Part shown: positions 1 through 7,222 of the stretch, one piece after another
Numbering within the stretch: the stretch's first letter is position 1
How the letters are laid out: the number at the start of each line of letters is the position of its first letter
From: an uncultured Variovorax sp.
GTDB taxonomy: Bacteria > Pseudomonadota > Gammaproteobacteria > Burkholderiales > Burkholderiaceae
Assembly: GCA_946478645.1 (NCBI GenBank)
Contig: CAMLCW010000077.1
Coordinates: forward strand, 1 to 15,889
DNA: 15,889 bases
Direction of reading: 5' to 3'
Position numbers and translations under genes: made by a program
The notes under the pieces: generated by a model
Databases searched by the model: none
The model's input: only the letters and a program-made list of their open reading frames with translations
What the model was told of the DNA's origin: nothing

Positions 1-435
1 GGCGGCGAGATGAGCGGCCACATCTTCTTCAAGGAGCGCTGGTTCGGCTTCGACGACGGCACCTACGCGGGCTGCCGGCTGCTCGAGATCCTCAGCAGGA
101 CGCCGAACGCGAGCGACGCGCTCAACGCGCTGCCCACGAGCTTCTCGACACCCGAACTCAACGTGAAGTGCGCCGAAGGCGAGCCGCATGCGGTGGTCGA
201 GAAGCTGGTGGGCAGCGCCAGCTTCGCGGCGCCCGCGGTCGTCTCGACGATCGACGGCCTGCGCGTCGACTGGCCCGACGGCTTCGGCCTGATCCGTGCC
301 TCCAACACCACGCCGGTGCTGGTGCTGCGCTTCGAGGGCCAGACCGACGCGGCGCTCGACCGCATCCGTGACGAGATGCTCGCGCTCCTCAGGACGGTGA
401 AGGCCGACGCGACGCTCGCCGAAGCGTCGCACTAG
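1..435 (+). CDS. Phosphomannomutase/phosphoglucomutase, C-terminal part (5' truncated by window edge)
   Basis: The reading frame is open from base 1 and ends at TAG 433-435, so this is the last 144 residues of a longer protein. It opens with GGEMSGHIFFKERWFGFDDG, the sugar-binding loop (GEMSGH) typical of the alpha-D-phosphohexomutase family. It ends with the domain-4 phosphate-binding loop RASNTTPVLVLRFEG. Enzymes with these features interconvert hexose 1- and 6-phosphates (mannose and/or glucose) in the cytoplasm and feed sugar nucleotide synthesis for lipopolysaccharide and exopolysaccharide. The active-site serine domain lies outside the window. The stop is 16 bases before waaA on the same strand, so the two envelope-glycan genes are probably co-transcribed. 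Whether mannose, glucose or both is the substrate cannot be told from this fragment. Confidence 0.93.
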   Translation, partial: GGEMSGHIFFKERWFGFDDGTYAGCRLLEILSRTPNASDALNALPTSFSTPELNVKCAEGEPHAVVEKLVGSASFAAPAVVSTIDGLRVDWPDGFGLIRASNTTPVLVLRFEGQTDAALDRIRDEMLALLRTVKADATLAEASH

Positions 436-451
436 GCCGGGCTGATCGATC

Positions 452-1834
452 GTGCGTTCGTTGGCGCTGCGCCTTTACGGCCTCTTCACCACCGCCGTGC
501 AACCGCTGGTGCGCCGCAAGCTGCGGCGCCGCGCGGTGGCCGAGCCCGGCTATGCCCTCGCCGTGGAGGAGCGCTTCGGCCACTATGACGACGCGCTCAC
601 CGGCGAAGGCCAGTGCTGGGTGCATGCCGTCTCGCTCGGCGAAACCCGCGCGGCCGCGATCCTGATCGCGGAGCTGCGGCGCCAGTACCCGGGCATTCCG
701 ATCCTGCTCACGCACGGCACCGCCACCGGCCGCGAAGAGGGCGCCAAGCTGCTCGAGCCCGGGGATACGCAGGTCTGGCAGCCCTGGGACACGCCGGGCG
801 CGGTTGCGCGCTTCCTCGACCGCTTCCAGCCCCGCATCGGCGTGCTGATGGAGACCGAGGTCTGGCCCGTGATGGCCGCCGCCTGCAAGGCGCGGCGCAT
901 CCCGCTGGTGCTGGCCAACGCACGCCTGAACGAGAAATCGCTGGCCGCGGCCGAACGCCTGGCCTGGCTCGCGCGGCCGGCCTACTCGGCGCTGGCCGCC
1001 GTCTGGGCCCAGACCGAGGCCGATGCGCACCGGCTGGTTTCGCTGGGCGCCAAGGTGGCCGGCATCTACGGCAACCTCAAGTTCGATGCCGCGCCCGATG
1101 CGCGCCAGCTCGCTGCGGCCCTCAAGCTGCGCGAGCACCTGCCCAAGCCGATGGTGATGCTCGCAAGCTCGCGCGACGGCGAAGAGCGCATGCTGCTGGA
1201 GGTGCTCAAGCGCTTCGGCGCCACCGAACCCGTGCCGCCCGAGCAGGGCGCCGTGCGCTCGATCGCGCGGCGTGTGCACGACGTGCAGTGGATGATCGTG
1301 CCGCGCCATCCGCAGCGCTTCGACGAAGTCGCCGCACTGATCGAAGCCGAGGGTTTCGCGGTGGCGCGCCGGAGCACGGCCGGCGCGCCCGTCGACGGGG
1401 AGATCTGGCTCGGCGATTCGCTCGGCGAGATGGCGCTCTACTACGGCCTCGCCGATGCCGCGCTGCTCGGCGGCAGCTTCGAACCGCTGGGCGGCCAGAA
1501 CCTGATCGAGGCGGCCGCTTGCGGCTGCCCCGTGGTCATGGGCCCGTCCACCTTCAATTTCGCCGAGGCGGCCGAGCTGTCGCTCGCAGCCGGTGCCTCG
1601 CTGCGCGTCGAAAGCATGGAGCAGGCCGTGACCGCCGCGCTCAAGCTGATCGAGAACCCCGAGCGCCGGGCCGCCATGGCCGAAGCGGCGCTCGCGTTCG
1701 CGTCGACCAACCGCGGCGCCGCCGAGCGCACGGCCGCGGCGGTATTGGCCATCGCGCAGGCCGCGGATGCGGCTTCGGCCGCGACCACGCAAGTCGACGG
1801 CGAACCGCCGCGCGCCGAGCCCACGCTCGACTGA
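452..1834 (+). CDS. waaA: 3-deoxy-D-manno-octulosonic acid (Kdo) transferase
   Basis: WaaA (KdtA) transfers Kdo from CMP-Kdo to lipid IVA at the inner face of the cytoplasmic membrane, the first step of LPS core assembly. At 460 aa it is slightly longer than the usual 420-430. A hydrophobic N-terminal anchor (LRLYGLFTTAVQPLV) is followed by VHAVSLGET, with the conserved catalytic Glu at residue 64, then METEVWP, PRHPQRF, and the GT-B nucleotide-binding segment GDSLGEMALYYGLADAALLGG followed by GGQNLIEAAACG. The extra length comes mainly from an inserted loop around residues 250-275 and an Ala-rich tail. The start is GTG at 452; the N-terminal sequence MRSLALRLYGL fits the family and no better start exists upstream. 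It follows the hexomutase gene by 16 bases. One or two Kdo additions cannot be distinguished from sequence. Confidence 0.96.
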   Translation: MRSLALRLYGLFTTAVQPLVRRKLRRRAVAEPGYALAVEERFGHYDDALTGEGQCWVHAVSLGETRAAAILIAELRRQYPGIPILLTHGTATGREEGAKLLEPGDTQVWQPWDTPGAVARFLDRFQPRIGVLMETEVWPVMAAACKARRIPLVLANARLNEKSLAAAERLAWLARPAYSALAAVWAQTEADAHRLVSLGAKVAGIYGNLKFDAAPDARQLAAALKLREHLPKPMVMLASSRDGEERMLLEVLKRFGATEPVPPEQGAVRSIARRVHDVQWMIVPRHPQRFDEVAALIEAEGFAVARRSTAGAPVDGEIWLGDSLGEMALYYGLADAALLGGSFEPLGGQNLIEAAACGCPVVMGPSTFNFAEAAELSLAAGASLRVESMEQAVTAALKLIENPERRAAMAEAALAFASTNRGAAERTAAAVLAIAQAADAASAATTQVDGEPPRAEPTLD

Positions 1835-1846
1835 GCGCGCGGGGGG

Positions 1847-1864
1847 ATTTGGCGGACGCCAAAT
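1847..1864 (+). terminator. Hairpin just after waaA, candidate terminator
   Basis: ATTTGGC (1847-1853) and GCCAAAT (1858-1864) form a perfect 7-bp stem with a 4-base loop, 12 bases after the waaA stop. Only a short AAATTCG follows, with no run of T, so if it stops transcription it is not a textbook intrinsic terminator. It marks the boundary between the conserved waaA gene and the AT-richer leader of the next gene. Confidence 0.4.
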
Positions 1865-2125
1865 TCGTCACGAATGCAGCGAGTGAATTGGCTGCAGCAC
1901 CCTGAATCGTGTAACCCGGCAATTACGAAATCAGTTAGATTTCAATCCACGTCGATCAACAGACGGGTTTGCAATAAGGAGACTATTCCTGAAATAATAA
2001 AAATATTCCAGCCGGGGTGCGGCTCAATGCATCCTCAATTGCGCAGACGATCCGAGCTGGGAGGCAAGGTCGCTGATAGACAGGCCAAATAGGTCGTGAA
2101 ACGCTTCGGTAGAAGCTCCAATTTT

Positions 2126-2148
2126 GCCTACAAAATGAATTTGTAGGC
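2126..2148 (+). promoter_or_regulatory. Perfect 9-bp inverted repeat in the leader of the large repeat protein
   Basis: GCCTACAAA (2126-2134) and TTTGTAGGC (2140-2148) are exact reverse complements around a 5-base spacer (ATGAA). The centre is 83 bases before the start codon at 2220. It could be an RNA stem-loop in the 5' UTR or, as a 23-bp dyad, a binding site for a dimeric regulator. The sequence does not decide between these. Confidence 0.45.
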
Positions 2149-2162
2149 CATCAATAAAAGAT

Positions 2163-2182
2163 AAGCCCTGCTCAAAGGGCTT
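2163..2182 (+). promoter_or_regulatory. Terminator-like hairpin in the leader, possible attenuator
   Basis: AAGCCCT (2163-2169) pairs perfectly with AGGGCTT (2176-2182) around a 6-base loop. It is preceded by ATAAAAGAT and followed by GCGGTTAATTCTTTTG, so an A-rich/T-rich flank is present but the T tract is interrupted. It lies 37 bases before the start codon. This could end a short leader transcript, work as an attenuator, or protect the mRNA 5' end. Confidence 0.4.
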
Positions 2183-2198
2183 GCGGTTAATTCTTTTG

Positions 2199-2213
2199 CT
2201 GTCACACAAAGGA
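2199..2213 (+). promoter_or_regulatory. Shared CTGTCACACA leader box plus Shine-Dalgarno that sets the 2220 start
   Basis: CTGTCACACA (2199-2208) runs into AAAGGA (2208-2213), a good ribosome binding site 6 bases before ATG 2220. This supports 2220 over the in-frame TTG at 2181. The same 10 bases occur 10 bases before the start of the second EF-hand gene (7203-7212). In both cases the start codon sits in ATCATG and an AATTC lies just upstream of the box. Confidence 0.6.
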
Positions 2214-2219
2214 CTCATC

Positions 2220-5200
2220 ATGAATGCGCCTCGCATTTCATTTACGGCTGCACACCCTGGGGACTACCAGGAGCCGAGTTATCTGGACATCACATTCGCT
2301 TCGGACACCGTCTTCGGGCCGGCGGGCACCGTGCTCGACGGCTGGTGCGTCAATTACGATGTGAATATCTACGTTCCGAACGCATTTACCGATGTCGCCT
2401 ATTACCCGGCGCCCGAATCGGCGGTCGTGCAGGCCAGCGTCACGAGCCTTGCCACGAGCAATGTCGAAAACCTCGACAGCGTGAGCTGGCTGCTGAACCA
2501 CTACGACGGTGAGAACTATCCGTATTTCCTGGTTCAGTACGCCATCTGGAACTTGATGGGTCACTCGCTCGATTCGATGAGCGCCGAATCCCAGAAGCAT
2601 TTTGCTGAAAATTTCACCACAGAGCAGCTCGACGAGATCGTGAGCGCCGCCACGACGCAGCACGGCGTCTATGTGCCCGAGGCCGGTCAATCAATGGCGG
2701 TGGTGCTCGATCCGTACCTGGAGGGCGTCCAGCAGCAGCCATTGGTCGTCGAGGTCAAGGCCGCCCAACTGGGCGACTATGTCTGGCACGATACGGATCT
2801 TGATGGCATCCAGGATGGCGACGAAGTCGGCATTGCCAATGTGGACGTTAGCCTCGTTCGCGACATGGACGGCGATGGCAAGTTCACCGGTCCTGAAGAC
2901 GTCATTGCCAAGACCAGCACCGACGCGTCCGGTCATTACGCCTTCAAGGGCCTGACGCCGGGCTACGACTACCAGGTCCAGTTCGCAATGCCCGAAGGCT
3001 TTACCGCCAGTCCCCGCCAGGCGGCAGGCGGCTTGCCGGTCGACAACAGCGATGGCCCGCTCTCCAATGTGGTCACGCTTGCTCCAGGTGAGAACAACAC
3101 CAGCCTCGATGCCGGTTTCTACAAGCTCGGCAACCTGGGTGACACCGTCTGGTATGACGCCGACCGTGACGGCCTGCAGGACGCCGGAGAGACGGGCGTC
3201 AACGGCGCCACGGTCAAGCTCTTCCAGGCCGGTGCGGACAACACCTTCGGCACCGCCGACGACGTCCTCCTCGACACGCAGAGCACCGACGCCGATGGCA
3301 AATACCTCTTCACCGACCTGAAGAAGGGGGTCTACCAGGTCGAGTTCAGCCAGTTGCCGCCCGACTACGTCTTCACCCAGGCGGATGTCGGCGGCAACGT
3401 CAACCACGCTGTCGACAGCGACGCCAACCAGGTCACCGGCCGCGCAGCGCCCGTGTCGCTCGCGCCCGGCCAGACGCTTCTCACGGTCGACGCCGGCGTG
3501 GTCGACAAACTCGGCAGCCTCGGCGATACCGTCTGGTACGACGCCGACCGCGACGGCATGCAGGACGCCGGCGAGGCCGGGGTCAAGAGTGCGACCGTCA
3601 AGCTCTACCAAGCGGGCGCGGACGGCAAGTTCGGCACCATCGACGACGTGCTCCTAGGCACGAAGACCACCGATGCCAGCGGCAAGTACCTCTTCACCGA
3701 CCTCAAGAAGGGCGACTACCAGGTCGAGTTCAGCCAGTTGCCAGCGGACCACGTGTTCACCAAGCAGGATGCGGGTGGCAACGACGGCTTCGACAGCGAC
3801 GCCAGCACGACGAGCGGCCGCACGGCCACCGTCTCGCTCGCCGCGGGCGAGAGCCGCCTGGATGTGGACGCCGGCGTGATCGAGAAGCTCGGCAGGCTGG
3901 GCGACACGGTCTGGTACGACAACGACCGCGACGGCGTGCAGGACGCGGGCGAAGCCGGCGTCAAGGGTGCGACCGTCAAGCTCTACCAGTCTGGCGCCGA
4001 CGGCAAGTTCGGCACCGCCGACGACGCCCTGCTGGGCACCAAGACCACCGACGCGAGCGGCAAGTACCTGTTCACCGACCTGAAGAAGGGCGACTACCAG
4101 GTCGAGTTCAGCCAGTTGCCGGCGGACCACGTGTTCACCAAGCAGGATGCAGGCGGCAACGACGGCTTCGACAGCGACGCCAACACGGCGAGCGGCCGCA
4201 CGGCCACCGTCTCGCTCGCCGCGGGCGAGAACAACCTGAGCGTCGACGCCGGCGTGATCGAGAAACTCGGCAGCCTGGGCGATACCGTCTGGTACGACAA
4301 CGACCGCGACGGCGTGCAGGACGCGGGCGAAGCCGGCGTCAAGGGTGCGACCGTCAAGCTCTACCAGTCCGGCGCCGACAAGACCTTCGGCACTGACGAC
4401 GACGTGCTGCTGGCCACGCAGACCACCGATGCGAGCGGCAAGTACCTGTTCACCGACCTCAAGAAGGGCGGGTTCCAGGTCGAGTTCAGTCAGCTGCCGG
4501 CGGACCATGTGTTCACCAAGCAGGACGTGGGCAGCAGCGCCCTCGACAGCGACGCCAACACGACCACCGGCCGTACGGACACGATTTCGCTCGCAGCGGG
4601 CCAGAACCTCCTGACCGTGGACGCTGGCGTGGTCGAGAAGCTCGGCAGCCTGGGCGACACGGTCTGGTACGACACCGACCGTGACGGTGTGCAGGACACG
4701 GGTGAAGCCGGCGTCAAGGGCGCTACGGTCAAGCTCTACCAGTCTGGCGCCGACGGCAAGTTCGGCACCGCCGACGATGCGTTGGTGGCCACGCAGACCA
4801 CCGACGCGAGCGGCAAGTACCTGTTCACCGACCTGAAGAAGGGTGGGTACCAGGTCGAGTTCAGCCAACTGCCGGCGGACCATGTGTTCACGAAGCAAGA
4901 CGCAGGAGGCAATGACGGTAAGGACAGCGATGCCAACATCGCCAGCGGGCGTACCGGTGCCGTCTCGCTTGCCGCGGGCGAGAACAACCTGAACGTGGAC
5001 GCCGGCGTGGTTGAAAAGCTCGGCAGCCTCGGCGACACAGTGTGGTACGACGCAGACTATGACGGCGTGCAGGATGCCGGGGAGGTGGGCGTCGCTGGGG
5101 TGTCGGTCAGCCTGTACCAAGCCGGCGCCGACGGCCGTTTCGGCACCGCGGACGACGCACTGCTCGGCACCAAGACCACCGACAGCGCGGGCCACTATCT

Positions 5201-6917
5201 GTTCACCGACCTGGCGAAGGGCGACTACCAGGCTGTGTTCAGCCAGGTTCCCTACGGCTACGGCCTCACGACCCAGAACGCGTACGGCCAAGACGGTGTG
5301 GACAGTGACGCCAACGTCTACAGCGGGCGCACGGCCACGGTGTCGCTGGACGCAGGTGAGAACGATCTGAGCGTGGATGCGGGCATCGTGTACGACTGGT
5401 ACGACTGGTACGACTGGTACGACTACGACGAGCCGGACTATGACTACGACTGGTACGACTACGACGAGCCGGACTACGATTACGACTGGTATGACGATGT
5501 CGAAGACAGTTTCGATTCAATCTACGCTGAGTTCGACAATATCTACGACTCTTACGATGACCTCGAAGATTCCTGGATTGACTACGACGATTGGGACGAC
5601 TACGACTCTTCCTGGGACGACGACTACTCGTACAGCTCGTCGTGGGACGACTGGGACGACGACTACTCGTACAGCTCGTCGTGGGACGACTGGGACGACG
5701 ACTACTCGTCGAGCTCGTCGTGGGACGACTGGGACGATGACTACTCGTCCAGCTCATGGTGGGACGACGATTGGGAGTCCGACGATTCGTACGGCTCGTC
5801 GTGGGACGACTGGGACGACTCCAGCAGTTACTACTCGTACGAAGACGCTGTCGACCGAGGAGAGGAATACGGATCGTACTGGAACGGTTGGGACGATTAC
5901 GGCTACAACTCGTCGACGCTGAGTTCATCAGCGTTTGAGAGCTTGAGCTCGCAAGGTCAGTACAACGCTATCTGGTGGAATCCTTATGATGAATTCGATT
6001 CCCCCAGCGGCCCGCTTCCGGGCTACACCAATCACGACACACCGAACAATGGTTACGGATGGGGTAGCAGCTCATCTGGCTCGGGCGGAAATTACGGATC
6101 CGATACGGATGGCGGCTTCGATTTCTACGACTATGTCGGCTCGAGCTGGGACGCTACCACTGGGCCCGATGCCCTGGGCGAAACCTTCGCAGGCGGCGGC
6201 AACTTCACCAATCCGGTCGCGCTCGACCTGAACAGCGACGGCATCATTGGTGTCACCGGCGCAACGGGGTCGATCGACAAGGATCCCGCTGCCGAACTTG
6301 GCCGCACTGTCTATTTCGACATCGACGCCAATGGCACGCTCGATGTCATCGAATGGTATGACGGCTCGGGCGACGGCATCCTGATCGACAACCGCGATGG
6401 CCTCGCCGCGACCGACATGGACGGCGACAGGCTGTTCGGCGACCTCGGCGGAAAGTATGAGCACGGCTACATCCGGATGGAGCTTTTTGACACCAACGGG
6501 GACGCTGAGCTTTCGGGCAAGGAACTGGACGGTCTCGAGCTCTGGCTGGACGACGGGGACGCCTTGGTGCAGGACGGTGAGATCCAGACACTTGCCGAGC
6601 ACGGCATCGTTGAGATCTCCACCGAGATGACGCTGACCAACGACGATGAGGGCCGCGCGCACATGGAATCCACCGCGACGCGCACGGACGGAAGCACGCT
6701 GATGACAGAGGACGTTTGGTTTGTCAAGGTCGGCGAACTGCCGGACCTCTCCGCGCTCATAGCCGACGAGGGTGCGCTCGACATGTTGCTGGGCGCATCT
6801 GCGCCGCAGCCGGGGGCGCAGGCGCAGGCCTCCATGGTGGACGGCCAAGGCGACGCCGCCGAACTGCTGCGCAAGGTGCTGGCCGCGCACGCGGCTGGTG
6901 AAATTACCTTGAGTTGA
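2220..6917 (+). CDS. Giant surface/secreted protein: putative thioester domain, seven SdrD-B-like repeats, Tyr/Asp/Trp low-complexity tract, EF-hand C-terminal module
   Basis: 1565 aa, strongly acidic, with no N-terminal signal peptide and no LPXTG anchor. Residues 1-175 resemble a Cys-Gln thioester domain: Cys43 (GWCVNYD) is the only cysteine, and VQYAIW (Gln106) fits the PhiQxxPhiPhi motif of such domains. Seven SdrD-B-like modules start at residues 184, 303, 431, 557, 683, 808 and 934, each with GDxVWxDxDxDGxQDxGExG-type calcium-binding signatures. Residues 1058 to about 1240 are low-complexity Tyr/Asp/Trp/Ser, followed by a Gly/Ser linker. From residue 1331 there is an EF-hand-like module (DLNSDGIIG, DIDANGTLD, DTNGDAELSG, DDGDALVQDGE) as seen in type I-secreted RTX-type proteins, and the tail AELLRKVLAAHAAGEITLS. 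Start choice rests on AAAGGA 6 bases upstream. I infer a calcium-stiffened extracellular or surface adhesin/matrix protein exported by a type I system; ligand and export partner are unknown. Confidence 0.88.
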   Translation: MNAPRISFTAAHPGDYQEPSYLDITFASDTVFGPAGTVLDGWCVNYDVNIYVPNAFTDVAYYPAPESAVVQASVTSLATSNVENLDSVSWLLNHYDGENYPYFLVQYAIWNLMGHSLDSMSAESQKHFAENFTTEQLDEIVSAATTQHGVYVPEAGQSMAVVLDPYLEGVQQQPLVVEVKAAQLGDYVWHDTDLDGIQDGDEVGIANVDVSLVRDMDGDGKFTGPEDVIAKTSTDASGHYAFKGLTPGYDYQVQFAMPEGFTASPRQAAGGLPVDNSDGPLSNVVTLAPGENNTSLDAGFYKLGNLGDTVWYDADRDGLQDAGETGVNGATVKLFQAGADNTFGTADDVLLDTQSTDADGKYLFTDLKKGVYQVEFSQLPPDYVFTQADVGGNVNHAVDSDANQVTGRAAPVSLAPGQTLLTVDAGVVDKLGSLGDTVWYDADRDGMQDAGEAGVKSATVKLYQAGADGKFGTIDDVLLGTKTTDASGKYLFTDLKKGDYQVEFSQLPADHVFTKQDAGGNDGFDSDASTTSGRTATVSLAAGESRLDVDAGVIEKLGRLGDTVWYDNDRDGVQDAGEAGVKGATVKLYQSGADGKFGTADDALLGTKTTDASGKYLFTDLKKGDYQVEFSQLPADHVFTKQDAGGNDGFDSDANTASGRTATVSLAAGENNLSVDAGVIEKLGSLGDTVWYDNDRDGVQDAGEAGVKGATVKLYQSGADKTFGTDDDVLLATQTTDASGKYLFTDLKKGGFQVEFSQLPADHVFTKQDVGSSALDSDANTTTGRTDTISLAAGQNLLTVDAGVVEKLGSLGDTVWYDTDRDGVQDTGEAGVKGATVKLYQSGADGKFGTADDALVATQTTDASGKYLFTDLKKGGYQVEFSQLPADHVFTKQDAGGNDGKDSDANIASGRTGAVSLAAGENNLNVDAGVVEKLGSLGDTVWYDADYDGVQDAGEVGVAGVSVSLYQAGADGRFGTADDALLGTKTTDSAGHYLFTDLAKGDYQAVFSQVPYGYGLTTQNAYGQDGVDSDANVYSGRTATVSLDAGENDLSVDAGIVYDWYDWYDWYDYDEPDYDYDWYDYDEPDYDYDWYDDVEDSFDSIYAEFDNIYDSYDDLEDSWIDYDDWDDYDSSWDDDYSYSSSWDDWDDDYSYSSSWDDWDDDYSSSSSWDDWDDDYSSSSWWDDDWESDDSYGSSWDDWDDSSSYYSYEDAVDRGEEYGSYWNGWDDYGYNSSTLSSSAFESLSSQGQYNAIWWNPYDEFDSPSGPLPGYTNHDTPNNGYGWGSSSSGSGGNYGSDTDGGFDFYDYVGSSWDATTGPDALGETFAGGGNFTNPVALDLNSDGIIGVTGATGSIDKDPAAELGRTVYFDIDANGTLDVIEWYDGSGDGILIDNRDGLAATDMDGDRLFGDLGGKYEHGYIRMELFDTNGDAELSGKELDGLELWLDDGDALVQDGEIQTLAEHGIVEISTEMTLTNDDEGRAHMESTATRTDGSTLMTEDVWFVKVGELPDLSALIADEGALDMLLGASAPQPGAQAQASMVDGQGDAAELLRKVLAAHAAGEITLS
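3126..5390 (+). repeat. Six tandem 372-384 bp repeats encoding SdrD-B-like modules 2-7
   Basis: Units begin at the codons for LGxLGDTVWYD: 3126 (384 bp), 3510 (378), 3888 (378), 4266 (375), 4641 (378) and 5019 (372). The first, more diverged module (2769-3125) precedes the array. Units share long identical DNA: for example 3909-3990 and 4287-4368 match over 82 bases. The last unit is more diverged (Ala/Val-rich changes, KGDYQAVFSQVPYGYG). Such near-identity is expected to allow copy-number change by recombination. Confidence 0.9.
5391..5489 (+). repeat. Tandem 9-bp and 36-bp repeats encoding YDW and YDYDEPDYDYDW
   Basis: Three copies of the 9-base unit TACGACTGG (Tyr-Asp-Trp, 5391-5417) run directly into two 36-base units encoding YDYDEPDYDYDW (5418-5453 and 5454-5489). 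The two 36-base copies differ only at synonymous positions that I can see. The tract joins the end of the last SdrD-B-like module to the remaining low-complexity region, within the large CDS. Confidence 0.88.
5616..5774 (+). repeat. Tandem 39-bp repeats encoding DDDYSYSSSWDDW
   Basis: Three in-frame 39-base units (5616-5654, 5655-5693, 5694-5732) encode DDDYSYSSSWDDW twice and DDDYSSSSSWDDW once. A fourth 42-base variant (5733-5774) encodes DDDYSSSSWWDDDW. A degenerate copy follows (SYGSSWDDWDD). The unit is part of the acidic/aromatic low-complexity tract of the large CDS. Confidence 0.9.
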
Positions 6918-7222
6918 TGCGAGGAAGCAGGGTCGCAGCCTTCGAGGACTGCGGCTCCTTCTGCAGAAAGGAGGAATCCGACGTTCATAAAAAGACAAGT
7001 CAGTGCGGGGCGCTGCGCCATGCGCCCATCTGCGTGAGCGGCCGGGCCGGGAGGCTGGTTCGCCACGGCACTGCTGATGGCAGCCGCCATCGACTTCGGC
7101 CCGCGACCCGCTCCTGCGGGCCAGGCTCGCAGGATGCGGTTACCCCACGTGCGCGGTGCACGCGAGAGCGGTGCCGACGCTCAGGTCATTGAGTTCAATT
7201 CACTGTCACACATCGAAAAATC
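6918..7222 (+). other. 305-base spacer between the two EF-hand genes, no convincing gene
   Basis: The spacer is GC-rich apart from its last 45 bases. It holds an orphan Shine-Dalgarno-like AAAGGAGG (6967-6974) with no ATG, GTG or TTG at usable distance. It also holds a perfect 7-bp hairpin, GGCCCGC (7098-7104) with GCGGGCC (7116-7122), lacking a T tract. Open frames here have no start signal, no recognisable protein, and run into the downstream gene in the wrong frame. The hairpin could serve as a processing or weak termination signal. Confidence 0.5.
7203..7212 (+). promoter_or_regulatory. Second copy of the CTGTCACACA leader box
   Basis: The 10 bases are identical to 2199-2208 ahead of the large repeat gene, and the distance to the start codon is almost the same (10 versus 11 bases). 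AATTC (7197-7201) lies just upstream, as at 2189-2193. No strong Shine-Dalgarno follows here (TCGAAAAATC precedes ATG), so the box may take part in translation start or mRNA control. Confidence 0.5.

Larger units (their letters stand above)
1835..2219 (+). other. 385-base AT-richer leader with no convincing gene
   Basis: This stretch separates waaA from the large repeat protein and is visibly richer in A/T than its surroundings, most of all at 1910-2010. It holds three perfect hairpins (1847-1864, 2126-2148, 2163-2182). A possible promoter can be read as TTGCAA (1969-1974) with AAATAA 17 bases downstream (1992-1997), but the -10 is poor. A 72-codon frame (1874-2092, +) lacks a ribosome binding site and resembles nothing I know. 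A 70-codon antisense frame (2024-2236) overlaps the start of the next gene. I read the region as a long 5' regulatory leader. Confidence 0.55.

Noticed and set aside
389..1792. 467-codon antisense frame over waaA
   Set aside because: Arg/Gly/His-rich composition typical of a shadow frame; waaA on the other strand is unambiguous.
1874..2092. 72-codon + strand frame after waaA
   Set aside because: No ribosome binding site, no recognisable sequence, and it crosses the candidate promoter region.
2181..2219. Upstream TTG start for the giant gene
   Set aside because: It would put the start inside the hairpin 2163-2182 with no Shine-Dalgarno; ATG 2220 has AAAGGA at good spacing and the shared leader box.
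2024..2236. 70-codon minus-strand frame in the leader (LSFIDGLQIHFVGKIGAS...)
   Set aside because: Composition looks fairly protein-like, but part of it encodes the 2126-2148 palindrome, it overlaps the next gene's start and no ribosome binding site or family is evident. Kept only as a weak possibility of a gene remnant.
3654..5291. 545-codon open frame antisense to the SdrD-B-like repeats
   Set aside because: It mirrors the repeat period of the + strand gene and arises from its GC-rich codon pattern; no start signal and no family resemblance.
5391..5774. Regular short repeats read as a CRISPR array
   Set aside because: Repeats are contiguous, in frame and coding, with no unique spacers; no cas genes are present.
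2220..6917. Transfer of a staphylococcal Sdr adhesin gene
   Set aside because: No LPXTG anchor, no YSIRK signal, high-GC host-like codons and an EF-hand C-terminus shared with the neighbour point to a native proteobacterial protein using the same domain type.
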